Assembly: GCA_002842145.1 (NCBI GenBank)
Contig: PHCF01000014.1
Location: forward strand, 38,046-99,928
Source: Betaproteobacteria bacterium HGW-Betaproteobacteria-6
GTDB taxonomy: Bacteria > Pseudomonadota > Gammaproteobacteria > Burkholderiales > Rhodocyclaceae
Length of the DNA stretch: 61,883 nt
Reading direction: 5' to 3'
The translations under genes were made by a program, and so were the position numbers. A model generated the notes under the pieces. The model saw only the letters and a list, made by a program, of their open reading frames with translations, ran no database searches and was not told the origin of the DNA. Below are positions 44,907 through 53,179 of the stretch, piece after piece (position 1 is the stretch's first letter; each line of letters opens with the position of its first letter).

Positions 44907-46727
44907 ATGCATTCACGTTTGCCCCCCTTCGCCGCCCTGGCGGCCTTGTCATTTGCGCCATCCGTCTTTGCGGTCGATCAGATAGCCTCTCTCGACCCCG
45001 TCCTGATCACCGCAACGCGCCAGGAAATGCGTGTCTCTGAACAGTTGTCGGACGTATCCGTGATCGAACGCGAGGAGATCGAGACAGCCGGCCAGTCGAC
45101 GCTGGAAGAAGTTCTGTCGCGCCTGCCGGGTATCGAGTTCTCTGCCAATGGCAGTTTCGGCTCGAATTCATCCATCTACCTGCGTGGTACCAGCGGCGCC
45201 CATGTGTTGCTGCTGGTCGACGGCATGCGCATGGGATCGGCCACGTCGGGCAGCGCTTCGTGGAGTCGCATTCCGGCCAGCCAGATCGAGCGTGTCGAAA
45301 TCGTCCGCGGCCCGGCCTCTTCGCTCTATGGCAGCGACGCCATCGGCGGCGTCATTCAGGTATTCACCCGCCAGGGGGATGGTCCGTTGAGTTTCTACGG
45401 CGAAGTGGGTGCCGGCTCTTACGACACGGCCTCAGCTTCCGGCGGCTTTTCCGGTGCACAGAACGGCTGGCGTTACGCGCTGAACGCGGCCAGCTATTCG
45501 ACTGCCGGTTATAACAGCAAGCCGTGGACAGCCTCCGCCAACAAGGACAAGGATGGCTTCTGGATGAACAGTTTGAGCGGACGACTGGCCTACAGTTTTG
45601 CCAAAGGACACGAAGCCGGCGTTAGCGTTTTCTACAGTGATGGGGAAAGCAAGTTTGACGGCTCCGGCGCAACTGTCGATTGGCGCAATCGCAACAGCGT
45701 GAGCAGCCTGAATGCCTTTTTGAAAAACAGGCTCACCGAAAACTGGACCAGCACGGTCACCGTCGGCATGAGCGCCGATGATTCCGATGAACTGAAAAAT
45801 GGGCTGCGGAACAGCAATTTCCGGACGGATCAGCGCCAATACGCGTGGCAAAACGATCTGCGTACCCGCTACGGCAATTTCCTGCTTGCTGCAGAGCGAC
45901 TCGAGCAGGAGGTCGACACGACGGCTGCTTATACCGTCCGCGAACGCACCAACAACTCCCTGCTCGGAGGTTGGACGCTGGGCTACGAAGCCCACCGCCT
46001 ACAGGCCAACCTGCGCCGCGAGGACAATTCGCAGTTCGGCGACAAGACGACCGGTTCGCTCGCCTACGGCTACCGCTTCTCGCGCAACTGGCGGGCCAAT
46101 GTGGGCTACGGCACGGCCTTCAAGGCACCGACTTTCAACGATCTCTACTATCCGCTGAATTTCGGCTATTACGGCAACCCCAACCTTTTGCCGGAAAATG
46201 CGCGCAACCGCGAGGCTACCCTGCATTTTGAAGCCGCTCAGCAGCACGTTTCACTGACTTGGTACCTCAATCGAGTCGAGAACCTGATCGTCTGGACCAA
46301 CACGCCGAGCAACGTCGGAAGCGCCCGCCTTGAAGGCATCTCCTTGGCCTACGAGGGCGTGGTGGCCGGGTTCAACGTCCAGGCCAGTTACGATTATCTC
46401 GACGCCAAGGATCTGGACACCGACCGTCGCCTGGCCCGCCGCGCCCAGAATCGGGTCGCCGCCGCCATCGGCAAAACGCATGGCGCCTGGGAATGGCGCG
46501 TCGAGGAACAGGTCAGCGACGACCGCATGGATTATCCTTACGGCCAGCCGCCCAAGAAGCTGGGTGGTTATTCGCTCACTAATCTTTATGGAAGCTATCG
46601 ATTTGCCAAGGACTGGTCGGTTTTCGCCCGGGTCAACAACCTGTTCGACCGTGAATACGTACTGGCCGACACCTATGCCACGCCGGGCATGAACGCCTTT
46701 GTCGGCGTCCGCTACAGTCCGAAATAA
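44907..46727 (+). CDS. btuB: TonB-dependent outer-membrane cobalamin receptor BtuB
   Basis: 606 residues with a signal peptide (cleavage near VFA-VDQ). A plug domain (LSDVSVIEREEIETAGQSTLEEVLSRLPGIEF; IYLRGTSGAHVLLLVDGMRMG) and 22-strand barrel end in the usual aromatic-rich terminus (AFVGVRYSPK). Placed under a cobalamin riboswitch and before btuC/btuD, so cobalamin or a related corrinoid is the substrate. ATG 44907 has AAAAAGG upstream; the open frame reaches back into the riboswitch but that part is RNA. Confidence 0.96.
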   Translation: MHSRLPPFAALAALSFAPSVFAVDQIASLDPVLITATRQEMRVSEQLSDVSVIEREEIETAGQSTLEEVLSRLPGIEFSANGSFGSNSSIYLRGTSGAHVLLLVDGMRMGSATSGSASWSRIPASQIERVEIVRGPASSLYGSDAIGGVIQVFTRQGDGPLSFYGEVGAGSYDTASASGGFSGAQNGWRYALNAASYSTAGYNSKPWTASANKDKDGFWMNSLSGRLAYSFAKGHEAGVSVFYSDGESKFDGSGATVDWRNRNSVSSLNAFLKNRLTENWTSTVTVGMSADDSDELKNGLRNSNFRTDQRQYAWQNDLRTRYGNFLLAAERLEQEVDTTAAYTVRERTNNSLLGGWTLGYEAHRLQANLRREDNSQFGDKTTGSLAYGYRFSRNWRANVGYGTAFKAPTFNDLYYPLNFGYYGNPNLLPENARNREATLHFEAAQQHVSLTWYLNRVENLIVWTNTPSNVGSARLEGISLAYEGVVAGFNVQASYDYLDAKDLDTDRRLARRAQNRVAAAIGKTHGAWEWRVEEQVSDDRMDYPYGQPPKKLGGYSLTNLYGSYRFAKDWSVFARVNNLFDREYVLADTYATPGMNAFVGVRYSPK

Positions 46728-46730
46728 ACC

Positions 46731-47708
46731 ATGCCCACCCGCCAGCGCGCTTTCCTGATTCTCGCCTGCCTCGGCCTCCTGGCCGTGGCGAGTATCGGGC
46801 TGGCGTTGACGGTGGGCAGCTTCAAGGTCTCCTACGGCGACGTGTTCTCCGCGTTGCTCGGGCATGCGGGTGGGGCCGGCGATGTCGTGCTGCAGCTTCG
46901 CCTGCCGCGCGCCTTGGCCGGTTTTTCCTGCGGCGGCCTGCTGGCGCTGGCCGGGGCACTGATGCAGGTTTTGCTCCGTAATCCGCTGGCCGATCCTTAC
47001 GTGCTGGGCATTTCCGGTGGCGCGGGGGTCGGCGCGATGTTCGCCATGCTGCTTGGTTTGCCGGTGCTCGGCGTCGATGGGCTGGCCTTTGTCGGTGCCT
47101 TTGCCGCGATGCTGCTGGTTTTCGGGCTGGCGCACGGCGACGGGAGCTGGACGCAGACACGCCTGCTGCTGACCGGCGTCATCGTCGCCGCCGGTTGCGG
47201 CGCGCTGGTTGCGCTGATGCTGAGCATCGCCGATGAACACAAGCTGCGCGGCATGCTCTTCTGGCTGATGGGCGACCTCGGGCAAAGCGCCCAGTGGTGG
47301 CCGGCCTTTGCCATGCTGGCCATCGCCCTGCTGCTGGCCATGCCCTTCGCTCGTGAGCTGAACCTGCTGTCGCGCGGACTGATGCAGGCACAGGCACTGG
47401 GCGTCGCCGTCAGCCGGCTGCGTTACGCCATCTATCTGCTCGCTTCGCTGGCCACGGCGGCTTCGGTGACGACGGCCGGCTCGATCGGTTTCGTTGGCCT
47501 CGTCGTGCCGCATCTGGTCCGTCTGGCCACCGGCAACGACCAACGCCTGCTGCTGCCGGCCTCGGTGCTGGCGGGCGGTTCGCTGCTCGTGCTGGCCGAT
47601 ACGCTGGCCCGCACCATGATCGCGCCGCAGCAACTGCCGGTCGGCGTGCTGACTGCGCTGATCGGCGTGCCGGTCTTCCTGTTCCTGCTCTCGAGGCAAC
47701 CGAAATGA
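46731..47708 (+). CDS. btuC: Cobalamin ABC transporter permease (FecCD family)
   Basis: 325 residues, about ten membrane helices, with the family segments LRLPRALAGFSCGGLLALAGALMQVLLRNPLADPYVLGISGGAG and GSIGFVGLVVPHLVRL. Inner-membrane channel partner of the following ATPase. Starts 3 bp after btuB. No periplasmic binding protein (BtuF) gene is in this cluster. Confidence 0.94.
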   Translation: MPTRQRAFLILACLGLLAVASIGLALTVGSFKVSYGDVFSALLGHAGGAGDVVLQLRLPRALAGFSCGGLLALAGALMQVLLRNPLADPYVLGISGGAGVGAMFAMLLGLPVLGVDGLAFVGAFAAMLLVFGLAHGDGSWTQTRLLLTGVIVAAGCGALVALMLSIADEHKLRGMLFWLMGDLGQSAQWWPAFAMLAIALLLAMPFARELNLLSRGLMQAQALGVAVSRLRYAIYLLASLATAASVTTAGSIGFVGLVVPHLVRLATGNDQRLLLPASVLAGGSLLVLADTLARTMIAPQQLPVGVLTALIGVPVFLFLLSRQPK

Positions 47709-48478
47709 CCCGGCCATTGCTCGAAGCCCGGCAGCTGGCCGTCGACATCGGCGGCAAAACGGTGGTCGACCGTGTCGATCTGAGCGTCGCCAGCGGCGAG
47801 CGCATTGCCATCCTCGGCCGCAACGGCGCCGGCAAGTCGACCTTGCTGTCGACGCTGGCCGGGCTGCGCCCCGCTGCGGGTGGTTCCCTGTTGTTCGACG
47901 GCGAAGATGCCGCCCTGCTGCACGCTCGGCAGGCGGCCCTGCGCCGCGCCTGGCTCGGCCAGTTCCAGTCCGATCCTTTCGGGTCGACCGTACTGGAAAC
48001 GGCGCTGACTGGCCGTCACCCGCATCTCGGGCGCTGGGACTGGGAGTCGAAGGACGATGCCGAACTGGCCCGCAGTGCGCTCAAAGCGGTCGGCCTGGAC
48101 TGCATGGAAGCCCGCCAGATCCACACGCTTTCCGGCGGCGAGCGCCAGCGGCTGGCCATCGCCACCTTGCTCACCCAGGCGGCACCGCTCTACCTGCTCG
48201 ACGAACCGCTGGCACATCTCGACCTCAATCACCAGATGGCCGTCCTCGAACTCTTCGCCGGCACGGCGCGCAATGGCGGCGCTGGCGTCATCATGGTCCT
48301 GCACGACCCGGCGCTGGCCCACCGATTCTGCGACCGCGCCCTGCTCGTCTATGGCGACGGCCGCACCGAGATTGGACCGGTCGACACCATTTTGACGGCC
48401 AAAACGCTGTCCGAACTGTACGGCTACGGCCTGCGCCAGATCGAAGATCGCGGCCACCGCTGTTTTATCCCGGAATAG
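47705..48478 (+). CDS. btuD: Cobalamin ABC transporter ATPase
   Basis: 257 residues: Walker A GRNGAGKST, signature LSGGERQRLAIATLL, Walker B LYLLDEPLAHLD and switch histidine (MVLHDPALAHRF). ATGA overlap with btuC. Energises corrinoid uptake. A partial copy of the dispersed motif (GGGTCGACCGTA) occurs at 47979-47990. Confidence 0.95.
   Translation: MTRPLLEARQLAVDIGGKTVVDRVDLSVASGERIAILGRNGAGKSTLLSTLAGLRPAAGGSLLFDGEDAALLHARQAALRRAWLGQFQSDPFGSTVLETALTGRHPHLGRWDWESKDDAELARSALKAVGLDCMEARQIHTLSGGERQRLAIATLLTQAAPLYLLDEPLAHLDLNHQMAVLELFAGTARNGGAGVIMVLHDPALAHRFCDRALLVYGDGRTEIGPVDTILTAKTLSELYGYGLRQIEDRGHRCFIPE
47974..47997 (+). repeat. Dispersed motif, partial copy in btuD
   Basis: TTTCGGGTCGACCGTACTGG: the left half and GTCGACCGTA match, but the AGCA end is lost and there is no long T-run. 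It may be a coincidental match. Confidence 0.35.
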
Positions 48479-48483
48479 GCACA

Positions 48484-48524
48484 TTTCATTTTGGGCCCTT
48501 TTTCCCGGTTGACCGTAGCAATCC
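48484..48524 (+). repeat. Dispersed motif copy, intergenic, full-length form
   Basis: Starts with TTTCATTTTGGGCC, then CTTTTTCCCGGTTGACCGTA and GCAATCC. One of the two best full-length copies. It lies alone between btuD and cobO, 28 bp before the cobO ATG, so it is probably transcribed in the cobO leader. Confidence 0.8.
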
Positions 48525-48552
48525 ACCTCCACCCTGTTTTTTTGAGAAAACC

Positions 48553-49143
48553 ATGACCGTCAGCCACGAACAACGCATGCAGAAGAAGAAAGCCGTCATC
48601 GACGGCAAGATCGACGCCGCGCAGGAAGAGCGCGGCGTGCTGGTCATCAACACCGGCAACGGCAAGGGTAAATCGAGCGCCGCGTTCGGCGTCGTCGCCC
48701 GCGCCCTCGGCCACGGACTCAAGGTCGGCGTCGTTCAGTTCGTCAAAGGTCGTTCGGATACCGGCGAAGAAGCCTTCTTCCGCCAGCAGCCCAACGTCGC
48801 CTGGCACGTCGGCGGCGAAGGTTTCACCTGGGAAACCCAGGACAAGGACCGCGACGCCAAGGCCGCTCAAGCCGCCTGGGAAATCGCCTGTGGCCACCTG
48901 CGCAATCCGGAAATCGGCCTCGTCGTCCTCGATGAAATGACCTACGCCTTCAAATACAACTGGCTCGACCTCGACACCGTCATCTCTCAATTGCTCGCCC
49001 GGCCGACCATGCAGCACGTCATCATCACCGGCCGCGGCGCTCCGCAAGCCCTGCGCGACGTTGCCGACACGGTGAGCGACATCGGCATGGAAAAACACGC
49101 CTTCCAGAGCGGCATCAAGGCCATGCCGGGCCTCGAATTCTGA
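48553..49143 (+). CDS. cobO: Cob(I)alamin adenosyltransferase (CobO/BtuR/CobA type)
   Basis: 196 residues. Adds the 5'-deoxyadenosyl group to cob(I)alamin or cobinamide. P-loop GNGKGKSSAAFG, LVVLDEMTYAF (Walker B region), and C-terminal FQSGIKAMPGLEF are family-typical. Produces the cofactor form used by methylmalonyl-CoA mutase. Weak ribosome site. Spaced 74 bp from btuD by a dispersed-motif copy. Confidence 0.95.
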   Translation: MTVSHEQRMQKKKAVIDGKIDAAQEERGVLVINTGNGKGKSSAAFGVVARALGHGLKVGVVQFVKGRSDTGEEAFFRQQPNVAWHVGGEGFTWETQDKDRDAKAAQAAWEIACGHLRNPEIGLVVLDEMTYAFKYNWLDLDTVISQLLARPTMQHVIITGRGAPQALRDVADTVSDIGMEKHAFQSGIKAMPGLEF

Positions 49144-49153
49144 GTTCTCGCCG

Positions 49154-50767
49154 ATGAAAAACCTGAGCCGTTTCGTCTTCCTGCTGCTCGTTTCCGCCGT
49201 TGCCTGGGCGGGCGAAATCGACATCCCGGCCAATATTCAGGCCGAGGCGCGGATCATCCGCGGCGAGCGCGACGGCTATTGGGAAAAAGTGCTGCTCGTT
49301 TCCTTCCCCGGAGCGCGGCGCACGCTGTCCACCTCCGATGGCTTGCTCGACGCCCGGGCAGCGCTCAACCACGCCGGCCATCCGCGGCTCTGGCAAACAC
49401 TCGGCATGCGTTTCATGGGCCAGGACGGCCGGGGCGGCAAAGCCTATGCTGACCATGTGCACCAAAACATGGCCAACCTGCTGCACCTCGACAAATCCGC
49501 CGTCGCCCGCATGGCCACGGCCGCCGACCTCGACAACCTGGCGGTCGTCACCCAAAGCTACGGCCCGCTGACCGTCACCGTGCTGGCCACGGCCGGCGCC
49601 AAAAGCAACGCCATCCGCACCGGCGTCGATACCGGAACCTACATCGAAGGCAACGAACCGGCCGGCACCATCAACATCATGCTGCTGACCAATATCCGCC
49701 TGACCGACGCGGCAATGGCGCGCGCCCTGATCACCGTCACCGAAGGCAAGACCGCGGCGCTGCAGGACCTCAAGGTGCCGAGCACGTACACCAAAACAGT
49801 GCAGGCGACGGGGACAGGCACCGACAGCATCATCGTCGTCTCCGGCACGCAAGGGCCGCAAGCCAGTTACACCGGCGGCCACAGCCGGATCGGCGAACTG
49901 ATCGGCAAGGCCAGCTACGCGGCTGTGCTCGAAGCCCTTGGCAAGCAGAACGGCTTCTTCCTGCCGGGAAGCAAGCGTTTCGCGGCGCCTGCCGCAGCGC
50001 CGGCCAAGGCGCCGGACGCGCTGCGCATCGCCCTGCTTCATCTCGACGCGATCCCCGGCGACATCGCCGGCAACCGCGCCCGCATCGAAGCCGGCATCCA
50101 GGAAGCGGTCGGCCACGGTGCCGACTGGATCATGACACCGGAACTGGCCGAAACCGGCTACAACTTTGCCAGCCGCATCGGCACCGACTGGATCGCGCCC
50201 TTTCCCGATGCCTGGATCAGCACCCTGGCCGCCATCGCCCGCGACAACCGGGTGGCACTCTTTATCGGCTTTGCCGAACGCGATGCCAAAAGCGGCAAGC
50301 TGCACAACAGCGTCGCGGTGATCGACCGCGACGGTATCATTCAGGGCGCCTACCGCAAACAGCGTGTACATGGCGGCGCCGAAAGCTGGTCGACACCGGG
50401 CACCGGCGGTGCGCCCTTCATTGTCGATGGCACCCCGGTCGGCGTCCTGATCTGCGCCGACACCTACCGGCCGGAACCGGCCGCCCGCCTTCGCCAGCAA
50501 GGCGCAGCCATCCTGCTCGCCCCGGCCAACTGGCCGCCGGTCGACGGCATGGGGCCGGACGACCTGTGGGAGCGGCGCAGCGCCGAAACCGGCCTGCCGC
50601 TCATCGTCAACAACCGCACCGGACGCGAACCCGAGCTCGATTTTTCACTCGGCGAAAGCGTTATCGCGGCCGGGGGCAAGCGACTGTTCTCCTTCAGCGC
50701 CAGCCAGACCCGCCTGTTTTACGTGGACTGGGACCGCCACCAAGGCTTTAGCCAGCCCGCTCGTTAA
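49154..50767 (+). CDS. Exported fusion: CbiZ-type adenosylcobinamide amidohydrolase + nitrilase-superfamily amidase
   Basis: 537 residues in two domains after a signal peptide (cleavage near AWA-GEI, residue 19/20). Residues about 35-265 match CbiZ (RRTLSTSDGLLDARAALNH; end block DSIIVVSGTQGPQASYTGGHSRIGELIGKA), the enzyme that removes the nucleotide loop from adenosylcobinamide or pseudocobalamin during corrinoid salvage. Residues about 290-530 are a carbon-nitrogen hydrolase with the Glu-Lys-Cys triad in E330 (TPELAETGY), K402 (YRKQRVHGG) and C434 (VLICADTYR). All three are intact. The order and sorting signal are unusual, since known CbiZ proteins are cytoplasmic. An alanine-proline linker (near 277-288) joins the domains. 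Lies between cobO and cobB. Confidence 0.85.
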   Translation: MKNLSRFVFLLLVSAVAWAGEIDIPANIQAEARIIRGERDGYWEKVLLVSFPGARRTLSTSDGLLDARAALNHAGHPRLWQTLGMRFMGQDGRGGKAYADHVHQNMANLLHLDKSAVARMATAADLDNLAVVTQSYGPLTVTVLATAGAKSNAIRTGVDTGTYIEGNEPAGTINIMLLTNIRLTDAAMARALITVTEGKTAALQDLKVPSTYTKTVQATGTGTDSIIVVSGTQGPQASYTGGHSRIGELIGKASYAAVLEALGKQNGFFLPGSKRFAAPAAAPAKAPDALRIALLHLDAIPGDIAGNRARIEAGIQEAVGHGADWIMTPELAETGYNFASRIGTDWIAPFPDAWISTLAAIARDNRVALFIGFAERDAKSGKLHNSVAVIDRDGIIQGAYRKQRVHGGAESWSTPGTGGAPFIVDGTPVGVLICADTYRPEPAARLRQQGAAILLAPANWPPVDGMGPDDLWERRSAETGLPLIVNNRTGREPELDFSLGESVIAAGGKRLFSFSASQTRLFYVDWDRHQGFSQPAR

Positions 50768-50776
50768 GGAAAAAGA

Positions 50777-52060
50777 ATGCCTGCCTGTCCAGCCCTGCTC
50801 ATCGCCGCCCCCGCCTCCGGCCAGGGCAAGACCACCGTTACCGCCGCGCAGGCCCGGCTGCATGCCCGGCAGGGACGACGCGTCACCGTCTTCAAGTGCG
50901 GACCGGATTTTCTCGATCCGCAGATTCACGCCGTCGCCAGCGGTCGCCCGTGCCAGAACCTCGATCTCGGCATGTGTGGCGAAAAAGATGCGCGCTGGCG
51001 ACTGGCCCGCGCCGCAGAAGAATCCGACCTCATTCTCGTCGAAGGCGTCATGGGCCTGTTCGATGGCCAGCCTTCCGCCGCCGACATCGCCGAACGCTTC
51101 GCCATCCCGGTCATGGCCCTCATCGATGCCGGGGCGATGGCCCAGACTTTCGGCGCCGTCGCCCATGGCCTGGCCACCTATCGCCCCGGCCTGCCCTTTG
51201 CCGGCGTGCTGGCCAATCGCTCTGCCAGTGAAGGCCACACCAAATTGCTGCGCGACAGCCTGCCGGCCGGCATGGGCTGGTTCGGCGCCCTGCCGAAAAG
51301 CGCCGACAGCCTGCCCGAACGCCACCTCGGCCTGCTTCAGGCGGCCGAAATCACCGACCTCGAAGCCCGCCTCGATGCCCTGGCCGATGCGCTCGCCACG
51401 AGTGCTACGGTCGACCTGCCCAAACCGGTCAATTTCGCAGTCGCGCCAGCACCGAGCATCGAACCCCGGCTCGCCGGCCAGCGCATCGCCATCGCCCGCG
51501 ACGCCGCCTACGGCTTCATTTACCCGGCGAATCTCGAAACCCTGCGCGCGCTGGGTGCTGAGTTGCATTTCTTTTCACCGGTCGCCGGCGACTCGCTGCC
51601 TGACTGCGACGCCGTCTGGCTGCCCGGCGGCTACCCGGAACTCCATGCCGACGCCCTGAGCCAGCATGCTGCACTGTGGCAAGCGTTAAAAAGCCACGTT
51701 GCCGCCGGCAAGCCGCTACTTGCCGAATGCGGCGGCATGATGAGCCTGTTCGAGGAAGTGGTCGACAAGGCCGGTGCCAGCCACCGCTTTGGCGGCCTGC
51801 TGCCTGGGCGTTCGGTCATGCAAAAGCGGCTCGCCGCGCTGGGTACGCAATTCGTCGACCTCCCCGAAGGACGCCTCGCTGGCCACACCTTCCATTATTC
51901 GAAAAGCGAAACGCCCCTTAGCCCGCTCGTTCGCGCCCAAACTGCCGACGGCCGGGACGGCGAAGCAATCTACCGACAAGGCCGACTAACCGCCTCCTAT
52001 GTCCATTTTTACTTCCCGTCCAACCCAAAGGCAGCTGCCAGCCTGTTCTCAAATCGATAA
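50777..52060 (+). CDS. cobB: Cobyrinate/hydrogenobyrinate a,c-diamide synthase
   Basis: 427 residues. An N-terminal ATP-binding domain (LLIAAPASGQGKTTVTAA; FKCGPDFLDPQIH; EGVMGLFDG) and C-terminal class I glutamine amidotransferase-like domain (WLPGGYPELHA; nucleophile in LLAECGGMM; final histidine region ASYVHFYFPSNP). It amidates the a and c side chains of the corrin ring. Called cobB or cbiA depending on the pathway; the window does not show which. GGAAAAAG precedes the ATG. The linker between its domains contains a motif copy. Confidence 0.94.
   Translation: MPACPALLIAAPASGQGKTTVTAAQARLHARQGRRVTVFKCGPDFLDPQIHAVASGRPCQNLDLGMCGEKDARWRLARAAEESDLILVEGVMGLFDGQPSAADIAERFAIPVMALIDAGAMAQTFGAVAHGLATYRPGLPFAGVLANRSASEGHTKLLRDSLPAGMGWFGALPKSADSLPERHLGLLQAAEITDLEARLDALADALATSATVDLPKPVNFAVAPAPSIEPRLAGQRIAIARDAAYGFIYPANLETLRALGAELHFFSPVAGDSLPDCDAVWLPGGYPELHADALSQHAALWQALKSHVAAGKPLLAECGGMMSLFEEVVDKAGASHRFGGLLPGRSVMQKRLAALGTQFVDLPEGRLAGHTFHYSKSETPLSPLVRAQTADGRDGEAIYRQGRLTASYVHFYFPSNPKAAASLFSNR
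51401..51420 (-). repeat. Dispersed motif copy (core only) inside cobB
   Basis: Minus strand: GGTCGACCGTAGCACT, core GACCGTAGCA exact. The T-tract is missing (GGGCA instead). It codes for the interdomain linker (SATVDLP). Confidence 0.6.
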
Positions 52061-52160
52061 AACTTCGAGTTTTTCGAACAATAGCGCAGGCGGCGCTTAA
52101 TTTTTCTGGAAGCGGATGCGGGTACACTACGGCTTGCAACTTTTCCACACGGAGACAACC

Positions 52161-53018
52161 ATGAAGAATTTCGTATTGATGGCCGCGGCAGTCGTGCTCG
52201 GCTTCACACTGCAAATCGGCGACGCCGAAGCCAAGCGTCTCGGTGGCGGTGGTTTCTCGGGCATGCAGCGCCAATCGGTTGCACCGAGCAAATCGACCAA
52301 CGCCGCCCCGACTCAGCAACAAAGCACGGCCGGCGCCGCCCAGGCGCAACCCAAGCGCTCCTGGATGGGCCCGCTGGCGGGCCTCGCCGCCGGCCTCGGC
52401 CTGGCCGCCCTGGCTTCGCACTTCGGCTTTGGCGAAGGCATGGCCAATATCCTGATGATCGGTCTGCTCGTCATTGGCGCCGTCATGCTCTTCCGCTTCC
52501 TGTCACGTAACAAGGCCGGGGCAACCCGAGCCGGCGGCCTGCAGTACGCAGCCGCCGACGCAAACCACGGTGGCAATGCCCCGCGTCAGCCCGACTTCAT
52601 TCCGGCGGGCGGCACGTCCGTTGCCGCCACCACGGGCGGCAACATTCCGGCTGACTTCGACGTTGAAAGCTTCGTCCGCAACGCCAAGGTCAACTTCATC
52701 CGCCTGCAGGCCGCCAACGATGCCGGCAATCTCGACGACATCCGCGAATTCACCTCGCCGGAAATGTTCGCCGAGGTCAAGATGGGCATGAGCGAGCGCG
52801 GCAACGAAAAGCAGGAAACCGACGTCGCCCAGCTCAACGGCGAAGTCCTTGATGTCGCCGAAGAAGCCAACCGCTACATCGTCAGCATCCGTTTCACCGG
52901 TCTGATCAGCGAAGAAAAGGGTGCCACCCCGGCCCCATTCGACGAAATCTGGCACATGACCAAGCCGACCGACAACAGCCGCGGCTGGGTACTGGCCGGG
53001 ATTCAGCAAGTTCAGTAG
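52161..53018 (+). CDS. Tim44-like domain membrane protein
   Basis: 285 residues: signal peptide (ending near GDAEA-KRL), Gly/Ser/Gln-rich low-complexity stretch, a hydrophobic pair of helices (about 75-120), and a C-terminal Tim44-like domain (about 165-285; DVESFVRNAKVNFIRLQAANDAGNLDDIREFTSPEMF). Function of bacterial Tim44-like proteins is unclear; they are linked to the envelope. GGAGAC precedes the ATG at 52161. Ends with a strong terminator. Confidence 0.88.
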   Translation: MKNFVLMAAAVVLGFTLQIGDAEAKRLGGGGFSGMQRQSVAPSKSTNAAPTQQQSTAGAAQAQPKRSWMGPLAGLAAGLGLAALASHFGFGEGMANILMIGLLVIGAVMLFRFLSRNKAGATRAGGLQYAAADANHGGNAPRQPDFIPAGGTSVAATTGGNIPADFDVESFVRNAKVNFIRLQAANDAGNLDDIREFTSPEMFAEVKMGMSERGNEKQETDVAQLNGEVLDVAEEANRYIVSIRFTGLISEEKGATPAPFDEIWHMTKPTDNSRGWVLAGIQQVQ

Positions 53019-53040
53019 CAACAGACGTACCCCAAAATCA

Positions 53041-53064
53041 GGCCGGAGCGATCCGGCCTTTTTT
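53041..53064 (+). terminator. Rho-independent terminator after the Tim44-like gene
   Basis: GGCCGGA, loop GCGA, TCCGGCC, then six T. Separates the Tim44-like gene from the following TonB-receptor operon. Confidence 0.9.
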
Positions 53065-53179
53065 CTTGGTACGCCCTACCGGTGATGCCGTTCCTGTACC
53101 AATACCCGGAATTAGCAGATTGATATAAAACCTGACCAATGGCATAGTCCGCACTTATCCACACTCCGCACAGAACACA

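Noticed and set aside
46731..48478. A BtuF gene overlooked in another frame near btuCD
   Set aside because: All gaps between btuB, btuC, btuD and cobO are under 80 bp, and other frames give only shadows. No binding-protein sequence was found.
52061..52160. Small TTCGA/TCGAA hairpin after cobB as a terminator
   Set aside because: The stem is only about five base pairs with no T-run on the plus strand; too weak to call.
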